Notes: a model not told the origin generated them from the letters alone. A DNA stretch of 50,448 bases from Bacteroidaceae bacterium (GCA_017530735.1 JAFXMB010000090.1:1-50448); one strand, 5' to 3'; shown: positions 30,841-39,095, counted from the first letter of the stretch. Numbers and translations: made by a program.

Positions 30841-31281
30841 ATGAATACTAAGAAAATGTCTGTCAAGCTGATGGCAATGTGGATCAGCATGTATCTGATA
30901 GCAGGAATTATTGCACTGTTGTTTGAATTCGGCCCTTTAAAGGGAATGGCTGTAACGGCCCCCAAGGTGATTTACGTTCTGCAGGTGATAGGAGTGCTCG
31001 CCGCTCTTGCGCTCAGTCCGCTGGCTCTGCGCGGTTTCAAGAAGATGGTTGACCGCCTTGACGAGAAGGATTACCCCGAGGAGAAGATAGGAAAGATATA
31101 CATGACATGCTCTGTGCTGCGCCTTGCCGCATTCTTGCTGGTCATAGAGTTTGGAGTTGTGCTCTACTATCTTCTGAATGATACCATAGGACTATACATT
31201 GCAGCCATCGGTGCAATTAATTCAATGTTCGCTATTCCCACCAAGGCCGGGATTGAACACGAAACAGGTTACTTTGATTGA
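30841..31281 (+). CDS. Membrane protein, unknown function
   Basis: A 146-residue protein with four predicted membrane segments (MWISMYLIAGIIALLFEF, VIYVLQVIGVLAALALSPLAL, LRLAAFLLVIEFGVVLYYLL, YIAAIGAINSMFAIP) and a charged cytoplasmic loop MVDRLDEKDYPEEKIGK. I recognise it only as a type of small Bacteroidetes membrane protein that commonly sits after recR. It is 11 bases after recR and 2 bases before the glycosyltransferase, so it is operon-embedded. Confidence 0.7.
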   Translation: MNTKKMSVKLMAMWISMYLIAGIIALLFEFGPLKGMAVTAPKVIYVLQVIGVLAALALSPLALRGFKKMVDRLDEKDYPEEKIGKIYMTCSVLRLAAFLLVIEFGVVLYYLLNDTIGLYIAAIGAINSMFAIPTKAGIEHETGYFD

Positions 31282-31283
31282 TA

Positions 31284-32453
31284 ATGCCCGCAGTAAGCGT
31301 CATCATAGTCAGCTATAAGGTGAGGTACTACATTGAGCAGTGCCTCAACTCCGTTCTGCGGTCGGTTCCCGATGCGCAGATACTTGTGGTTGACAACAAG
31401 TCCGATGACGGATCGGTGGAATATCTCAGGGAGCGTTTCCCGCAGGCTGAGGTTATTGCCAATGATTTCAATGCCGGGTTCGGCAAGGCAAACAATATGG
31501 CTCTGGCTAAGGCTACGGGCAAATATGTGCTGTTCCTTAATCCTGATACGGTTGTGGCCGAGCGTACCATTCCCGGTTGCATCGGCTATATGGATGAACA
31601 CCCTGAGGTTGGTGCCGTTGGAGTTCGTATGCAGCACGGAAACGGCCGGTTTGCGCCGGAGTCACGCCGCTCGCTGCCTACGCCGTCGGTATCGTTCTGG
31701 CATATGACAGGTCTGGGCAAGCTGTTCCCAAAGTCAAAGGTGTTCGGAAAGTACCACTGCACCTATCTTAATAAGGATATGGAGTGTCCCATTGATGTGG
31801 TATCGGGCGCATACATGTTCGTGCGCAGGGAGGCACTTGACAAGGTGGGCGGATTTGACGAGGCGTTCTTTATGTACGGTGAGGACATAGACCTCTCTTA
31901 CCGCATACTGCAGGCCGGCTATCAGAACCGTTATCTGCCGCTGCCCATAGTACATTATAAAGGTGAGAGCACCAACAAGACATCATACCGTTATGCCAAG
32001 GTGTTCTATGACGCCATGCTGATTTTCTTCAACAAGCACTTTAAGCGTTACAGCCGCCTTTTTGCTTTGCTGGTAAGAGTTGTGGTGGGTTGCCGGAAAA
32101 TTGTTACTTTTATAGGACAGAATATCCATGCGCGCAGCCTCAGACTGGCCGATTTCACCGAGAACTGCCTGTACGTGGGTCGGAAGGAGACATTCGCCGA
32201 TGTGGAGCGTATGATATCGGGCAGCACCTATCTGCGCAATCCGCAGTTTGTGGAGGGGGCCGATGATGCCGGCTCTGCGCTTGAGGGACGTATTGACAAT
32301 GGTGTAAAAGCCGTTATCTTTGACACTGACGCTTTCTCTTACGATGCCATCCTGTACTGGATGTACAGCAAGGCTCAGGAGGGCAGGCGATATACAATGG
32401 GACTTTATTCTGCCAAGACTGGCAAACTTATAACAGAGGACGAAGTGATATGA
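31284..32453 (+). CDS. Family 2 glycosyltransferase
   Basis: A 389-residue protein; the start at 31284 gives MPAVSVIIVSYKVRYYIEQCL. The GT-A fold motifs VVDNKSDDGS and FLNPDTVV (metal/nucleotide-sugar site), the acceptor region GGFDEAFFMYGEDIDLSYRIL and a basic interface helix near residue 265 are visible. It resembles rhamnosyl- or WbbL-type transferases. The last 90 residues (ENCLYVGRKETFADVERM, AVIFDTDAFSYDAILYWMYSKA) form an extra soluble domain I do not recognise. It overlaps the acetyltransferase by 4 bases. The sugar and acceptor cannot be told. Confidence 0.88.
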   Translation: MPAVSVIIVSYKVRYYIEQCLNSVLRSVPDAQILVVDNKSDDGSVEYLRERFPQAEVIANDFNAGFGKANNMALAKATGKYVLFLNPDTVVAERTIPGCIGYMDEHPEVGAVGVRMQHGNGRFAPESRRSLPTPSVSFWHMTGLGKLFPKSKVFGKYHCTYLNKDMECPIDVVSGAYMFVRREALDKVGGFDEAFFMYGEDIDLSYRILQAGYQNRYLPLPIVHYKGESTNKTSYRYAKVFYDAMLIFFNKHFKRYSRLFALLVRVVVGCRKIVTFIGQNIHARSLRLADFTENCLYVGRKETFADVERMISGSTYLRNPQFVEGADDAGSALEGRIDNGVKAVIFDTDAFSYDAILYWMYSKAQEGRRYTMGLYSAKTGKLITEDEVI

Positions 32454-32980
32454 CAGAGAAGGATTTGTTATCAGATGGCAAGTACCGTCTGCGTGCTCCG
32501 GAGCCCGAGGATCTGGATGTGATTTTCGGTATGGAGAACGACACGTCGCTGTGGATGGCGTCGGGTAATGCCGTGCCTTATTCACGCTATCAGATCAAGA
32601 AGTACATTCTCATGTCGTCGCATGATTTCTATACGGACCGCCAGATACGGTTCATGATTGAGCGTGTGAGCGACAATGTGGTTGTGGGCAGCATTGATCT
32701 GACCGATATCGACCCCTACAACGGACGTGCCGAGATCGGCATCGCTCTGCTTTCGGAGCACCGCGGGCAGGGAATTGCATCGGCCGCAATCAAACTTATG
32801 TCGGAGTACGCAAAAAAAGTTTTGCGTCTGCGCCAACTGTTCTGTCATGTGCCGGCCGACAACAAACCGAGCATTAAACTGTTCACCAGTAATGGGTTTG
32901 CTAAAACGGGCCGTCTCAAAGAATGGCTTGTGAAAGACGAAGGTCATATAGATGTCCTGCTTTTGCAGAAAATTTTTTGA
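32450..32980 (+). CDS. GNAT-family acetyltransferase
   Basis: A 176-residue RimJ/SpeG-like N-acetyltransferase. It begins with the typical LRAPEPEDLDVIFGMENDTSLW, has the beta-strand VVGSIDLTDIDPYNGRAEIGIAL, the acetyl-CoA loop HRGQGIASAAIKLM, and LRLRQLFCHVPADNKPSIKLFTSNGF. The substrate may be a polyamine or an amine of a sugar nucleotide, the latter suggested by the coupled glycosyltransferase (4-base overlap); neither is shown. Confidence 0.88.
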   Translation: MTEKDLLSDGKYRLRAPEPEDLDVIFGMENDTSLWMASGNAVPYSRYQIKKYILMSSHDFYTDRQIRFMIERVSDNVVVGSIDLTDIDPYNGRAEIGIALLSEHRGQGIASAAIKLMSEYAKKVLRLRQLFCHVPADNKPSIKLFTSNGFAKTGRLKEWLVKDEGHIDVLLLQKIF

Positions 32981-32999
32981 AAAAAATGTGCTCTGACGC

Positions 33000-33029
33000 T
33001 TGTAGGTATCAAAAATGTACGTACCTTTG
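33000..33029 (+). promoter_or_regulatory. Promoter of tRNA-Asp
   Basis: TTG (33000-33002), 19 bases, TACCTTTG (33022-33029), placing the start about 10 bases before the tRNA. Confidence 0.65.
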
Positions 33030-33046
33030 TCACCGCAAAACAGCGA

Positions 33047-33120
33047 GGTGTGTTAGTTCAGCTGGTTAGAATGCCGCCCTGTCACGGCGGAGGTCATGGG
33101 TTCGAGTCCCATACACACCG
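33047..33120 (+). tRNA. tRNA-Asp (GTC)
   Basis: A 74-base cloverleaf: acceptor GGTGTGT with ACACACC and discriminator G, anticodon stem CCGCC/GGCGG around CTGTCAC with anticodon GTC, and T-arm ATGGG-TTCGAGT-CCCAT. The CCA end is not encoded (CAA follows). Confidence 0.97.
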
Positions 33121-33121
33121 C

Positions 33122-33153
33122 AAAAAAGAGTCGCCAAATGGCGGCTCTTTTTT
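33122..33153. terminator. Terminator after tRNA-Asp
   Basis: AAAAAAGAGTCGCC and GGCGGCTCTTTTTT pair over 14 bp (one G-U) with loop AAAT, ending in six T. Confidence 0.85.
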
Positions 33154-33173
33154 GTGGTGTGTAGTACACACAT

Positions 33174-33215
33174 CTTTTTAGTTCGCTAACGCGAACGGGC
33201 GGCCTCCGGCCGTCT
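33174..33215 (+). repeat. Small dispersed hairpin element, copy 2
   Basis: CTTTTTAG is followed by GTTCGC-TAAC-GCGAAC, GGGC, then CGGCC-TCC-GGCCG. The order of parts matches 5028-5066. The palindrome GTGTGTAGTACACAC (33157-33171) precedes it, as a hairpin does in copy 1. Confidence 0.45.
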
Positions 33216-33237
33216 CGCTGCGCTCGCTTCTGAAAAA

Positions 33238-33292
33238 TGACGCAAAACGAAACGACCCCTTTGCGTCACTTTAAAAAAGTTTTGTATATTTG
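33238..33292 (+). promoter_or_regulatory. Riboswitch promoter with overlapping inverted repeat
   Basis: TTTG (33260-33263) and TATATTTG (33285-33292) 21 bases later form a Bacteroidetes promoter. The perfect inverted repeat TGACGCAAA (33238-33246) / TTTGCGTCA (33260-33268) includes the -33 TTTG, so it could be an operator. Confidence 0.55.
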
Positions 33293-33297
33293 CAATC

Positions 33298-33490
33298 AGA
33301 ATCTGGGTATCTGTTGAGTCAGATTTAATAGGGAACACGGGTGAGATTCCCGGACAGTCCCGCTGCTGTATTTCTCCGGATACCGTTTCAGGATGAGCAG
33401 TCGCTCCCATGACTGCAACAAACGCCACTGGCCGTCAGGGTCGGGAAGGTTCCTGAAACAGGAGATAAGTCAGAAGACCTGCCCAGAATT
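33298..33490 (+). ncRNA. Cobalamin riboswitch
   Basis: The adenosylcobalamin-type aptamer core is seen: AGGGAACACGGGTGAGATTC, then CCCGGACAGTCCCGCTGCTGT, a variable arm, and the B12 box AGTCAGAAGACCTGCC at 33468-33483. The closing stem P1 pairs CTGGG (33303-33307) with CCCAG (33482-33486). In Bacteroidetes it usually represses btuB-type transport or cobalamin genes by translation or termination. Here no such gene follows; the next real gene is the PEGA protein at 33837. Confidence 0.93.
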
Positions 33491-33532
33491 CCAAGTTATA
33501 CTTATGCCCCGAGGATAGGGCGGGTACGACAA

Positions 33533-33703
33533 ATGTCTGAAACAGAAGAAATAGAATTTGACAGAAGCGGACTCTGTGTTTCCGTGTGTGGTATATGTTT
33601 ATCGTTTGTTCCAAACGATGAACGTAAGCTTCGCCTCGGAATAGAAAACCAGTTTTCTCTTCTCTCGGCTCGCATTACGTTTGACAAAAAAATACTTGTT
33701 TGA
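33533..33703 (+). CDS. Possible 56-residue leader peptide or gene remnant
   Basis: The first open frame after the riboswitch, MSETEEIEFDRSGLCVSVCG to ARITFDKKILV. I do not recognise it. No membrane segment or conserved motif is visible, and it may be a chance frame or the remains of the riboswitch-controlled gene. Apart from it, 33491-33836 holds a hairpin AGTTCC/GGAACT near 33735-33755 and the weak terminator at 33776. Confidence 0.25.
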   Translation: MSETEEIEFDRSGLCVSVCGICLSFVPNDERKLRLGIENQFSLLSARITFDKKILV

Positions 33704-33775
33704 TGTCAGCCCTTAATTGGACTGAAGCGCAGTGAGTTCCGGTTATGTGGAACTTGCGAAAAGTTGGGGAGGCCG

Positions 33776-33800
33776 TGAGGGTTTCCTCATCTTTTTTTGA
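33776..33800 (+). terminator. Weak terminator-like hairpin before the PEGA gene
   Basis: TGAGG-GTTT-CCTCA followed by TC and a run of seven T. The 5-bp stem is short; it may belong to an expression platform. Confidence 0.4.
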
Positions 33801-33836
33801 TTAAACCATTTATGGAAAACGGCATCAAAATAGTGT

Positions 33837-34634
33837 ATGGACGCCCGTTCTTTTATAAAAATTGCCTTTACCGCATTTTCATTATGTGTGTGCGGTACTG
33901 TCCGTGCGCAGTGGGAGCAGCCTGTCATTATTGATGACAACTACCAGCACTATGAGTATCCGCTTCAGGAGGGTGCTCCGCTGGAGTTCGGCAAAAGACC
34001 GGCAGGTGTGGGATCCGTATTGTTTGAGACCAATCCTAAAGGAGCAAAGATATTTATTGACGATATCTACCAGGGCGTCACTCCGCTGCTTATAGAAAAT
34101 GTCCAGGACGGTACGTATCATGCCCGTATGGAGATGGACGGCTATCTGAACTACTATGTGGTGTTTGATGTGGCCGCAACGCTGCAGTCACATGTCACAG
34201 CCGGACTGACACCCCGTCCGCATTACTTCTTTGACCGCCGCGAACTCTATACCACACTGATATTTGAGGAAAGTAAGGTCAATGCCGAAGGGTGGGGCGT
34301 AGGCAACTCCTGGGGCGCATATTTCAATAACTTCAACCTGGAACAGACCACCGTCGTGCATATCGGCATAAACAATACCGTTACGTTTGAGGGTGCTGCG
34401 GGATACAGTTTCATCTTTGGCCGGTTAAAGCGTTTCCGCCTTACTCCGCAGATTGGTTACTCGGGCGTATGGTATGACCATGTGGATATTGCCGTGAGCG
34501 GTTGGAAAGGCTATCTGCGTGGTGCTCTGAACTTTAAGTGCGGCATCACCGAGCAATACGCAGTCTCAAGTACGCTCCTATATGACAAGACCGGAATAGG
34601 TTTCCGCGTGGGCGTTCTCTTCTATGTGAATTAA
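33837..34634 (+). CDS. PEGA-domain secreted protein
   Basis: A 265-residue protein. Signal peptide MDARSFIKIAFTAFSLCVCGTVRAQ. The PEGA domain at about residues 58-125 reads GSVLFETNPKGAKIFIDDIYQGVTPLLIENVQDGTYHARMEMDGYLNY, a surface-associated beta-sandwich. The C-terminal 130 residues alternate hydrophobic strands and end GIGFRVGVLFYVN, as in a small outer-membrane beta-barrel. It lies after the cobalamin riboswitch, but about 340 bases and a possible terminator separate them, so control by B12 is uncertain. Confidence 0.8.
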   Translation: MDARSFIKIAFTAFSLCVCGTVRAQWEQPVIIDDNYQHYEYPLQEGAPLEFGKRPAGVGSVLFETNPKGAKIFIDDIYQGVTPLLIENVQDGTYHARMEMDGYLNYYVVFDVAATLQSHVTAGLTPRPHYFFDRRELYTTLIFEESKVNAEGWGVGNSWGAYFNNFNLEQTTVVHIGINNTVTFEGAAGYSFIFGRLKRFRLTPQIGYSGVWYDHVDIAVSGWKGYLRGALNFKCGITEQYAVSSTLLYDKTGIGFRVGVLFYVN

Positions 34635-34673
34635 ATTACGTAACTTCGCGGTCTGAAAACTTTAAGTTTTGAG

Positions 34674-35705
34674 ATGAATAAAACAGTTACTTTTGGCGAG
34701 GTTATGCTTCGTCTTGCCACTCCGGGCTATGAGCGCTTCGGACAGGGCAATATGCTGAGTGCCACATACGGTGGAGGTGAGGCCAATGTGGCCGTATCAC
34801 TTGCAAACTACGGTCTTCCCGTATCATTTGTTACCAGAGTTCCCGATAATGATATAGCCGATGCCTGCCTGCGTGAACTGCGCGGATTCGGTGTCGATGT
34901 AAATGACGTGATCAGGGGCGGAAACCGTCTGGGAATTTATTTCCTTGAGACAGGTGCCGTAAGCCGCGGCAGTAAGGTTATCTATGACCGTGCCGGATCG
35001 GCCATTGCCCAGATTGAGCCGGGCATGATTGACTGGGACAAGGTGCTTGAGGGCGCCGGCTGGTTCCACTGGACCGGTATCACTCCCGCCATCTCCGAGG
35101 GCGCTGCAAAGGTTTGCCTGGAGGCCGTAAAGAAGTGCAACGAGAAGGGTATCACCGTATCATGTGACCTGAACTACCGCAAGAACCTGTGGAAGTGGGG
35201 CAAGAAGGCATCCGAAGTTATGCCTGATCTGGTTGCCTGCACCGATATCGTTTTGGGTAACGAGGAGGATGCACAGATGGCTCTGGGTATCAAGCCCGAG
35301 GGCGTGGATGTATCGGCCGGAAAGGTTGATGCCGATGCATACCTGTCTGTTTCAAAGCAGATTATGGCCCGATTCCCGCGCTGCAAGAAGGTTATCACCA
35401 CACTGCGCGGATCAATCAATGCCAATCACAACATGTGGAAGGGCGTGCTTTATGATGGCAAGACCCTTTACAAATCAAGAGAATACGATATCACTCACAT
35501 AGTTGACCGCGTAGGTGGCGGTGACTCATTCATGGGCGGTCTGATTTACGGACTGCGCGTTTATGAGAATGACCAGAAGGCACTGGATTTTGCAGTTGCA
35601 GCATCATGCCTGAAGCATACCATCTACGGTGATTACAACCGCGTGAGTGTACAGGAAGTAGAGAAACTTATGGGCGGCGATGCTTCTGGCCGCGTTGCCC
35701 GCTAA
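34674..35705 (+). CDS. kdgK: 2-keto-3-deoxygluconate kinase (PfkB family)
   Basis: A 343-residue sugar kinase phosphorylating 2-keto-3-deoxygluconate in uronate/pectin breakdown. The N-terminal motif is FGEVMLRLATPGYERF, the substrate region GGGEANVAVSLANYG, and the C-terminal PfkB signature DRVGGGDSFMGGLIYGL carries the catalytic Asp284 and the anion hole (GGGD in place of GAGD). CDLNYRKNLW is typical of KdgK. It is followed after 13 bases by an aldolase that cleaves its product, which confirms the assignment. Confidence 0.93.
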   Translation: MNKTVTFGEVMLRLATPGYERFGQGNMLSATYGGGEANVAVSLANYGLPVSFVTRVPDNDIADACLRELRGFGVDVNDVIRGGNRLGIYFLETGAVSRGSKVIYDRAGSAIAQIEPGMIDWDKVLEGAGWFHWTGITPAISEGAAKVCLEAVKKCNEKGITVSCDLNYRKNLWKWGKKASEVMPDLVACTDIVLGNEEDAQMALGIKPEGVDVSAGKVDADAYLSVSKQIMARFPRCKKVITTLRGSINANHNMWKGVLYDGKTLYKSREYDITHIVDRVGGGDSFMGGLIYGLRVYENDQKALDFAVAASCLKHTIYGDYNRVSVQEVEKLMGGDASGRVAR

Positions 35706-35718
35706 ATATTTCAGAGAT

Positions 35719-36387
35719 ATGAGCCGATTCAAGAGATTACAGGTGCTCAACACATTTGTCGGCACCGGAATTGTTCCGCTGTTCTACAACAAGGATGCAG
35801 AGCTTGTAAAGAATGTGGTAAAGGCATGCTATAAGGGCGGTGCCCGCGTGTTTGAGTTCACCAACCGCGGTGATTATGCCCATGAGGTGTTTGCCGAGGT
35901 CAACAAATGGTGCGCCACAGAGTGCCCTGAGATGATAATGGGTGTGGGCTCTGTATCAGATCCCGCTACTGCTGCACTCTATATCCAGCTGGGTGCCGGA
36001 TTCATCGTATCACCCAGTCTGAATCCCGATATGGCCAAGATCTGCAACCGCCGCAAGATTGCGTGGATTCCCGGCTGCGGTACTCTGACCGAGATCAATA
36101 CCGCTGAGGAACTGGGTTGTGAGATCGTAAAGATCTTCCCGGGCACAGAGGTTGGCGGTCCTTCATTCGTGAAGGCCATCAAGGGTCCTTGCCCTTGGAC
36201 AGAGATCATGCCTTCAGGCGGTGTTTCACCCGAGCCTGCAAGTCTTGAGGCCTGGTTCAAAGCCGGCGTAGCATGTGTCGGACTTGGCTCTCAGCTCACT
36301 CCCAAGGACGTAATCGCCAACGGAGACTTTGGTTTCATCGAAACCAAGATCCGTGAGTGCATCGAATTTGTGAAGAAGATTCGCTGA
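35719..36387 (+). CDS. eda: KDPG aldolase (2-keto-3-deoxy-6-phosphogluconate aldolase)
   Basis: A 222-residue class I aldolase giving pyruvate and glyceraldehyde 3-phosphate. I chose the ATG at 35719 (MSRFKRLQVLNTFVGTGIVPLF); the longer frame overlaps kdgK. The Schiff-base Lys138 is in EIVKIFPG, the acid/base Glu in RVFEFTNRGD, and the phosphate loop in MPSGGVSPE. It completes the kdgK-eda operon. Its stop codon is directly adjacent to the dnaX stop on the other strand, with no bases between, so there is no room for a terminator outside the genes. Confidence 0.94.
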   Translation: MSRFKRLQVLNTFVGTGIVPLFYNKDAELVKNVVKACYKGGARVFEFTNRGDYAHEVFAEVNKWCATECPEMIMGVGSVSDPATAALYIQLGAGFIVSPSLNPDMAKICNRRKIAWIPGCGTLTEINTAEELGCEIVKIFPGTEVGGPSFVKAIKGPCPWTEIMPSGGVSPEPASLEAWFKAGVACVGLGSQLTPKDVIANGDFGFIETKIRECIEFVKKIR

Positions 36388-38136
36388 TTAGCGAAGTTCG
36401 AGTCCGAATACAGTCTCCAGTTCTGCTAGTGCAGGATTGGAGGCTTTCATTTTTGCGTATTGTTCCTCGCGGGTGAGGAGGTGCTCCACGTTACGTGACT
36501 GGTCAACGACGATCTCCATCGTGATGGCGGGGTTGCCGAACCGCTCGCGTATGAAGTTGAGGATACGGTCCTGGGCACTGCGTATTTCATCGGCCATCAT
36601 GGGGTTGCCGGCCTTGACGGCGAATTCGGCATCGGACCTGATTTCCGGGTGGCAGTTTATCATACGGTTCTTGAGCGGGGTGTCCTGGCGGGGCAGGGTG
36701 GCTGCAAAGTCGTTCCATGCGTTCTGCAGGGTATCGGCCGTAAGGGGTTTGGCGGGATGCTGCTCCTGGTCTATAACCTGTACGGTCTGACGTCCGTGCG
36801 GCTGATCGGGTCGTCCTGCAGGCTTGTTTCCGTATATGGATATGAAGATGTTGGAGCCCTTGATGGTGGGCATGACTTTCTTGCGCTCCGGCTGAGGGTT
36901 GATTTCAGGAACCGGTTGCGCTATGACCGGCTTGGCGGTTGCCTTAGGCTGGGCCGCTGCCGGAGCTGCCTTTGTCGTGGCAGCTATCGTTTTGAAAATG
37001 GGGTGTAATCTCTTGGGCTTGCGCCCACTACTGTCATCGTCTTCATCGGCCTGGGCTGCCTGTATGAGTGTTAACTCCACCAGCAGACGCTTGTTCTTGC
37101 TGATGCGGTAGTTCAGGTCGCAGTCATTGCATATCTTGAGGGCGCGGTACAGGAACTTGGGTGAGCATTTGGCTGCCTGTGCCTTGTAGCGCTCACGCAT
37201 CTCGTCACTCATCTCAAGCAGCGGCAGGGTGCAGGCGTCGCGGCTTACCAGCAGATTGCGCAGATGCAGCATCAGTCCGCTAATAAGATGACTTCCGTCA
37301 AATCCCTTGGCCAGGATGTCGTTGAGCAGTACCATGGTGTCCGGGATGCGTTTCTCCAGGAACATATCCGTGAGGCGGAAGTAGTAGTCATAGTCAATTA
37401 CGTTCAGGTTCTCAATCGTTTTCTGATACGTAACCTGACCGCCTGTGAAACTTACCACCTGGTCAAATATGGAGAGTGCGTCACGCATACCGCCGTCGGA
37501 CTTCTCGGCAATGATGGCCAGAGCCTCGGGCTCGGTGGTGACACCCTCTTTCTGAGCCACTGACTGCAGGTGCTCAATGATGTCCTTGTTGCTTATGCGG
37601 CCAAAGTCGTAAATCTGGCAGCGGGACAGTATGGTGGGTATGATCTTATGCTTCTCGGTTGTGGCAAGGATGAAGATTGCATACTTGGGCGGCTCCTCAA
37701 GGGTTTTGAGGAAGGCGTTGAAGGCAGCCTGTGACAGCATGTGAACCTCATCTATGATGTAGACCTTGTACTTGCCGTTCATGGGCGGTATGCGCACCTG
37801 CTCGGTCAGGTTTCGGATGTCATCGACCGAGTTGTTGCTGGCGGCATCGAGTTCAAATACGTTGTAGGAACGCAGTTCCTCGCTGAAACTCTTGCATGAC
37901 TCGCACTCGCCGCAGGCCTCGCCGTCGGGACCGCGGTGCTCACAGTTTATTGTCTTGGCAAAGATACGTGCGCAGGTGGTCTTTCCCACGCCGCGCGGAC
38001 CGCAGAACAGGTAGGTGTTGGCCAGTTTTCCGGAACTGATGGCGTTCTTGAGAGTGGTGGTGAGCGCTTTCTGGCCTACCACACTGTCAAACGTCACCGG
38101 ACGGTACTTGCGGGCTGATACTATGTAATCTTCCAT
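36388..38136 (-). CDS. dnaX: DNA polymerase III gamma/tau subunit
   Basis: A 582-residue clamp-loader ATPase. Walker A GPRGVGKT at 46-53, a zinc-binding module (CEHRGPDGEACGECESC) just after, Walker B IIDEVHML and the sensor ATTEKHKI, then the collar domain. A linker rich in Ala/Pro/Gln/Lys (AATTKAAPAAAQPKATAKP) precedes a C-terminal domain (NAWNDFAATLPRQD...). It loads the beta clamp encoded at 3341. The -7 box TATCTTTG on the reverse strand (38156-38163) lies about 20 bases upstream. Confidence 0.95.
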   Translation of the reverse strand: MEDYIVSARKYRPVTFDSVVGQKALTTTLKNAISSGKLANTYLFCGPRGVGKTTCARIFAKTINCEHRGPDGEACGECESCKSFSEELRSYNVFELDAASNNSVDDIRNLTEQVRIPPMNGKYKVYIIDEVHMLSQAAFNAFLKTLEEPPKYAIFILATTEKHKIIPTILSRCQIYDFGRISNKDIIEHLQSVAQKEGVTTEPEALAIIAEKSDGGMRDALSIFDQVVSFTGGQVTYQKTIENLNVIDYDYYFRLTDMFLEKRIPDTMVLLNDILAKGFDGSHLISGLMLHLRNLLVSRDACTLPLLEMSDEMRERYKAQAAKCSPKFLYRALKICNDCDLNYRISKNKRLLVELTLIQAAQADEDDDSSGRKPKRLHPIFKTIAATTKAAPAAAQPKATAKPVIAQPVPEINPQPERKKVMPTIKGSNIFISIYGNKPAGRPDQPHGRQTVQVIDQEQHPAKPLTADTLQNAWNDFAATLPRQDTPLKNRMINCHPEIRSDAEFAVKAGNPMMADEIRSAQDRILNFIRERFGNPAITMEIVVDQSRNVEHLLTREEQYAKMKASNPALAELETVFGLELR

Positions 38137-38189
38137 AAGTGTTTGCTATTGATTTCAAAGATACTGATTTTTTTCGGGCTTGGCCTCAA

Positions 38190-38219
38190 TTGAAAGTCCG
38201 ATTTTTTGAACTACTTTTG
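38190..38219 (+). promoter_or_regulatory. Promoter of the FtsB/DivIC-like gene
   Basis: TTG (38190-38192), 19 bases, TACTTTTG (38212-38219), 18 bases before the ATG. The dnaX -7 box on the other strand lies about 50 bases away. Confidence 0.65.
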
Positions 38220-38237
38220 TATTGCCAAATACCCGAT

Positions 38238-38537
38238 ATGGACAACGGATTCCTGCCTAAACTAAAAGAGTTCCTGGGCAAGTACAAATACTGGATTGTG
38301 CTTGCGCTGTTCCTGCTTGTCATACTTGTGGCAAGTGACAACAGCCTGGTGAAACGTCTGGTCCAGAAACGTGAGATCCGCTCTCTCCAGGAGCAGTTGC
38401 GTGAAAGCGCCGAGCAGAAGCGCCAGAATGAACTTATGCTCAACGAACTTAACAACGACAGCCTGGTGATAGACCGCATAGCGCGTGAGAGGTATAACAT
38501 GCACCGTGAGGATGAGGATCTTTTCATTGAAGAATAA
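38238..38537 (+). CDS. Septum formation initiator (FtsB/DivIC family)
   Basis: A 99-residue protein; the start at 38238 gives MDNGFLPKLKEFLGKYKYW. One membrane segment (IVLALFLLVILVAS), a periplasmic coiled coil (REIRSLQEQLRESAEQKRQNELMLNELNN) and the family motif IDRIARERYNMHREDEDLFIEE are seen. It is part of the divisome FtsQBL complex. It is followed after 9 bases by another membrane protein gene. Confidence 0.88.
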   Translation: MDNGFLPKLKEFLGKYKYWIVLALFLLVILVASDNSLVKRLVQKREIRSLQEQLRESAEQKRQNELMLNELNNDSLVIDRIARERYNMHREDEDLFIEE

Positions 38538-38546
38538 TGCTGATTT

Positions 38547-38978
38547 ATGGATAACAGGGAAAACCGTCTGATAGAGTCATTCACCACCGTAGGCGGCATA
38601 CTGCTTATTGCAGGTGCAGCCGTATATATCACAGGGTGGGAGTATTCGCCGTATTTCTATCTGGCAGGATCGCTCATGTTTGCCAGCGGTCAGTTTGCGG
38701 ACCGATACACGGGTACTGACCGTATAGTAAAAAGACTGCGCCGTCAGCAGGTCCTGGGTGCGGTATTCCTGCTTCTCACTGCAGCGCTGATGTTCTCGGA
38801 GCCCCTCCATAACCGCCTTTTGGCCGATATGAACATGGGCGGAAAGTTTCGTTCCTTTCTGCTTGAGATTACCCGCAAAAACAACTGGATCGTGACGCTT
38901 ACGATAGGCGCTGTTTTTGAGCTTTACTCGGCTTTCAGGCTGGATCATATATCCGGGAATGACTTGGAATCTAAATAG
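38547..38978 (+). CDS. Four-segment membrane protein, unknown
   Basis: A 143-residue protein with four predicted membrane segments (VGGILLIAGAAVYITGW, YFYLAGSLMFASGQF, LGAVFLLLTAALMFS, WIVTLTIGAVFELYSAF). The basic loop RIVKRLRRQQ is cytoplasmic. I recognise no motif beyond being a small membrane protein often found next to the division gene in Bacteroidetes. It is co-transcribed with the FtsB-like gene (9-base gap). Confidence 0.7.
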   Translation: MDNRENRLIESFTTVGGILLIAGAAVYITGWEYSPYFYLAGSLMFASGQFADRYTGTDRIVKRLRRQQVLGAVFLLLTAALMFSEPLHNRLLADMNMGGKFRSFLLEITRKNNWIVTLTIGAVFELYSAFRLDHISGNDLESK

Positions 38979-39066
38979 ATTCTAATACATTTAACAACTT
39001 TTAGCCGGTTACAGGCCACATTTCATTAAAGAATAATAAATCCGGATTTCGTTTTTTGTTGTGTTG

Positions 39067-39074
39067 TAATTTTG
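39067..39074 (+). promoter_or_regulatory. -7 box of the DUF4369 lipoprotein
   Basis: TAATTTTG matches TAnnTTTG and lies 21 bases before the ATG at 39096. Confidence 0.5.
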
Positions 39075-39095
39075 CAATCCGTAAAAGGATTAAAA

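Noticed and set aside
33181..33235. A tRNA-adjacent attachment site of an integrated element
   Set aside because: No direct repeat of the tRNA 3' end and no integrase was found; the GC-rich stretch is explained by hairpins.
34674..36387. A full pectin or uronate utilisation cluster
   Set aside because: Only kdgK and eda are here; uronate isomerase, dehydratase and lyase genes are absent, so only the last two steps can be claimed.
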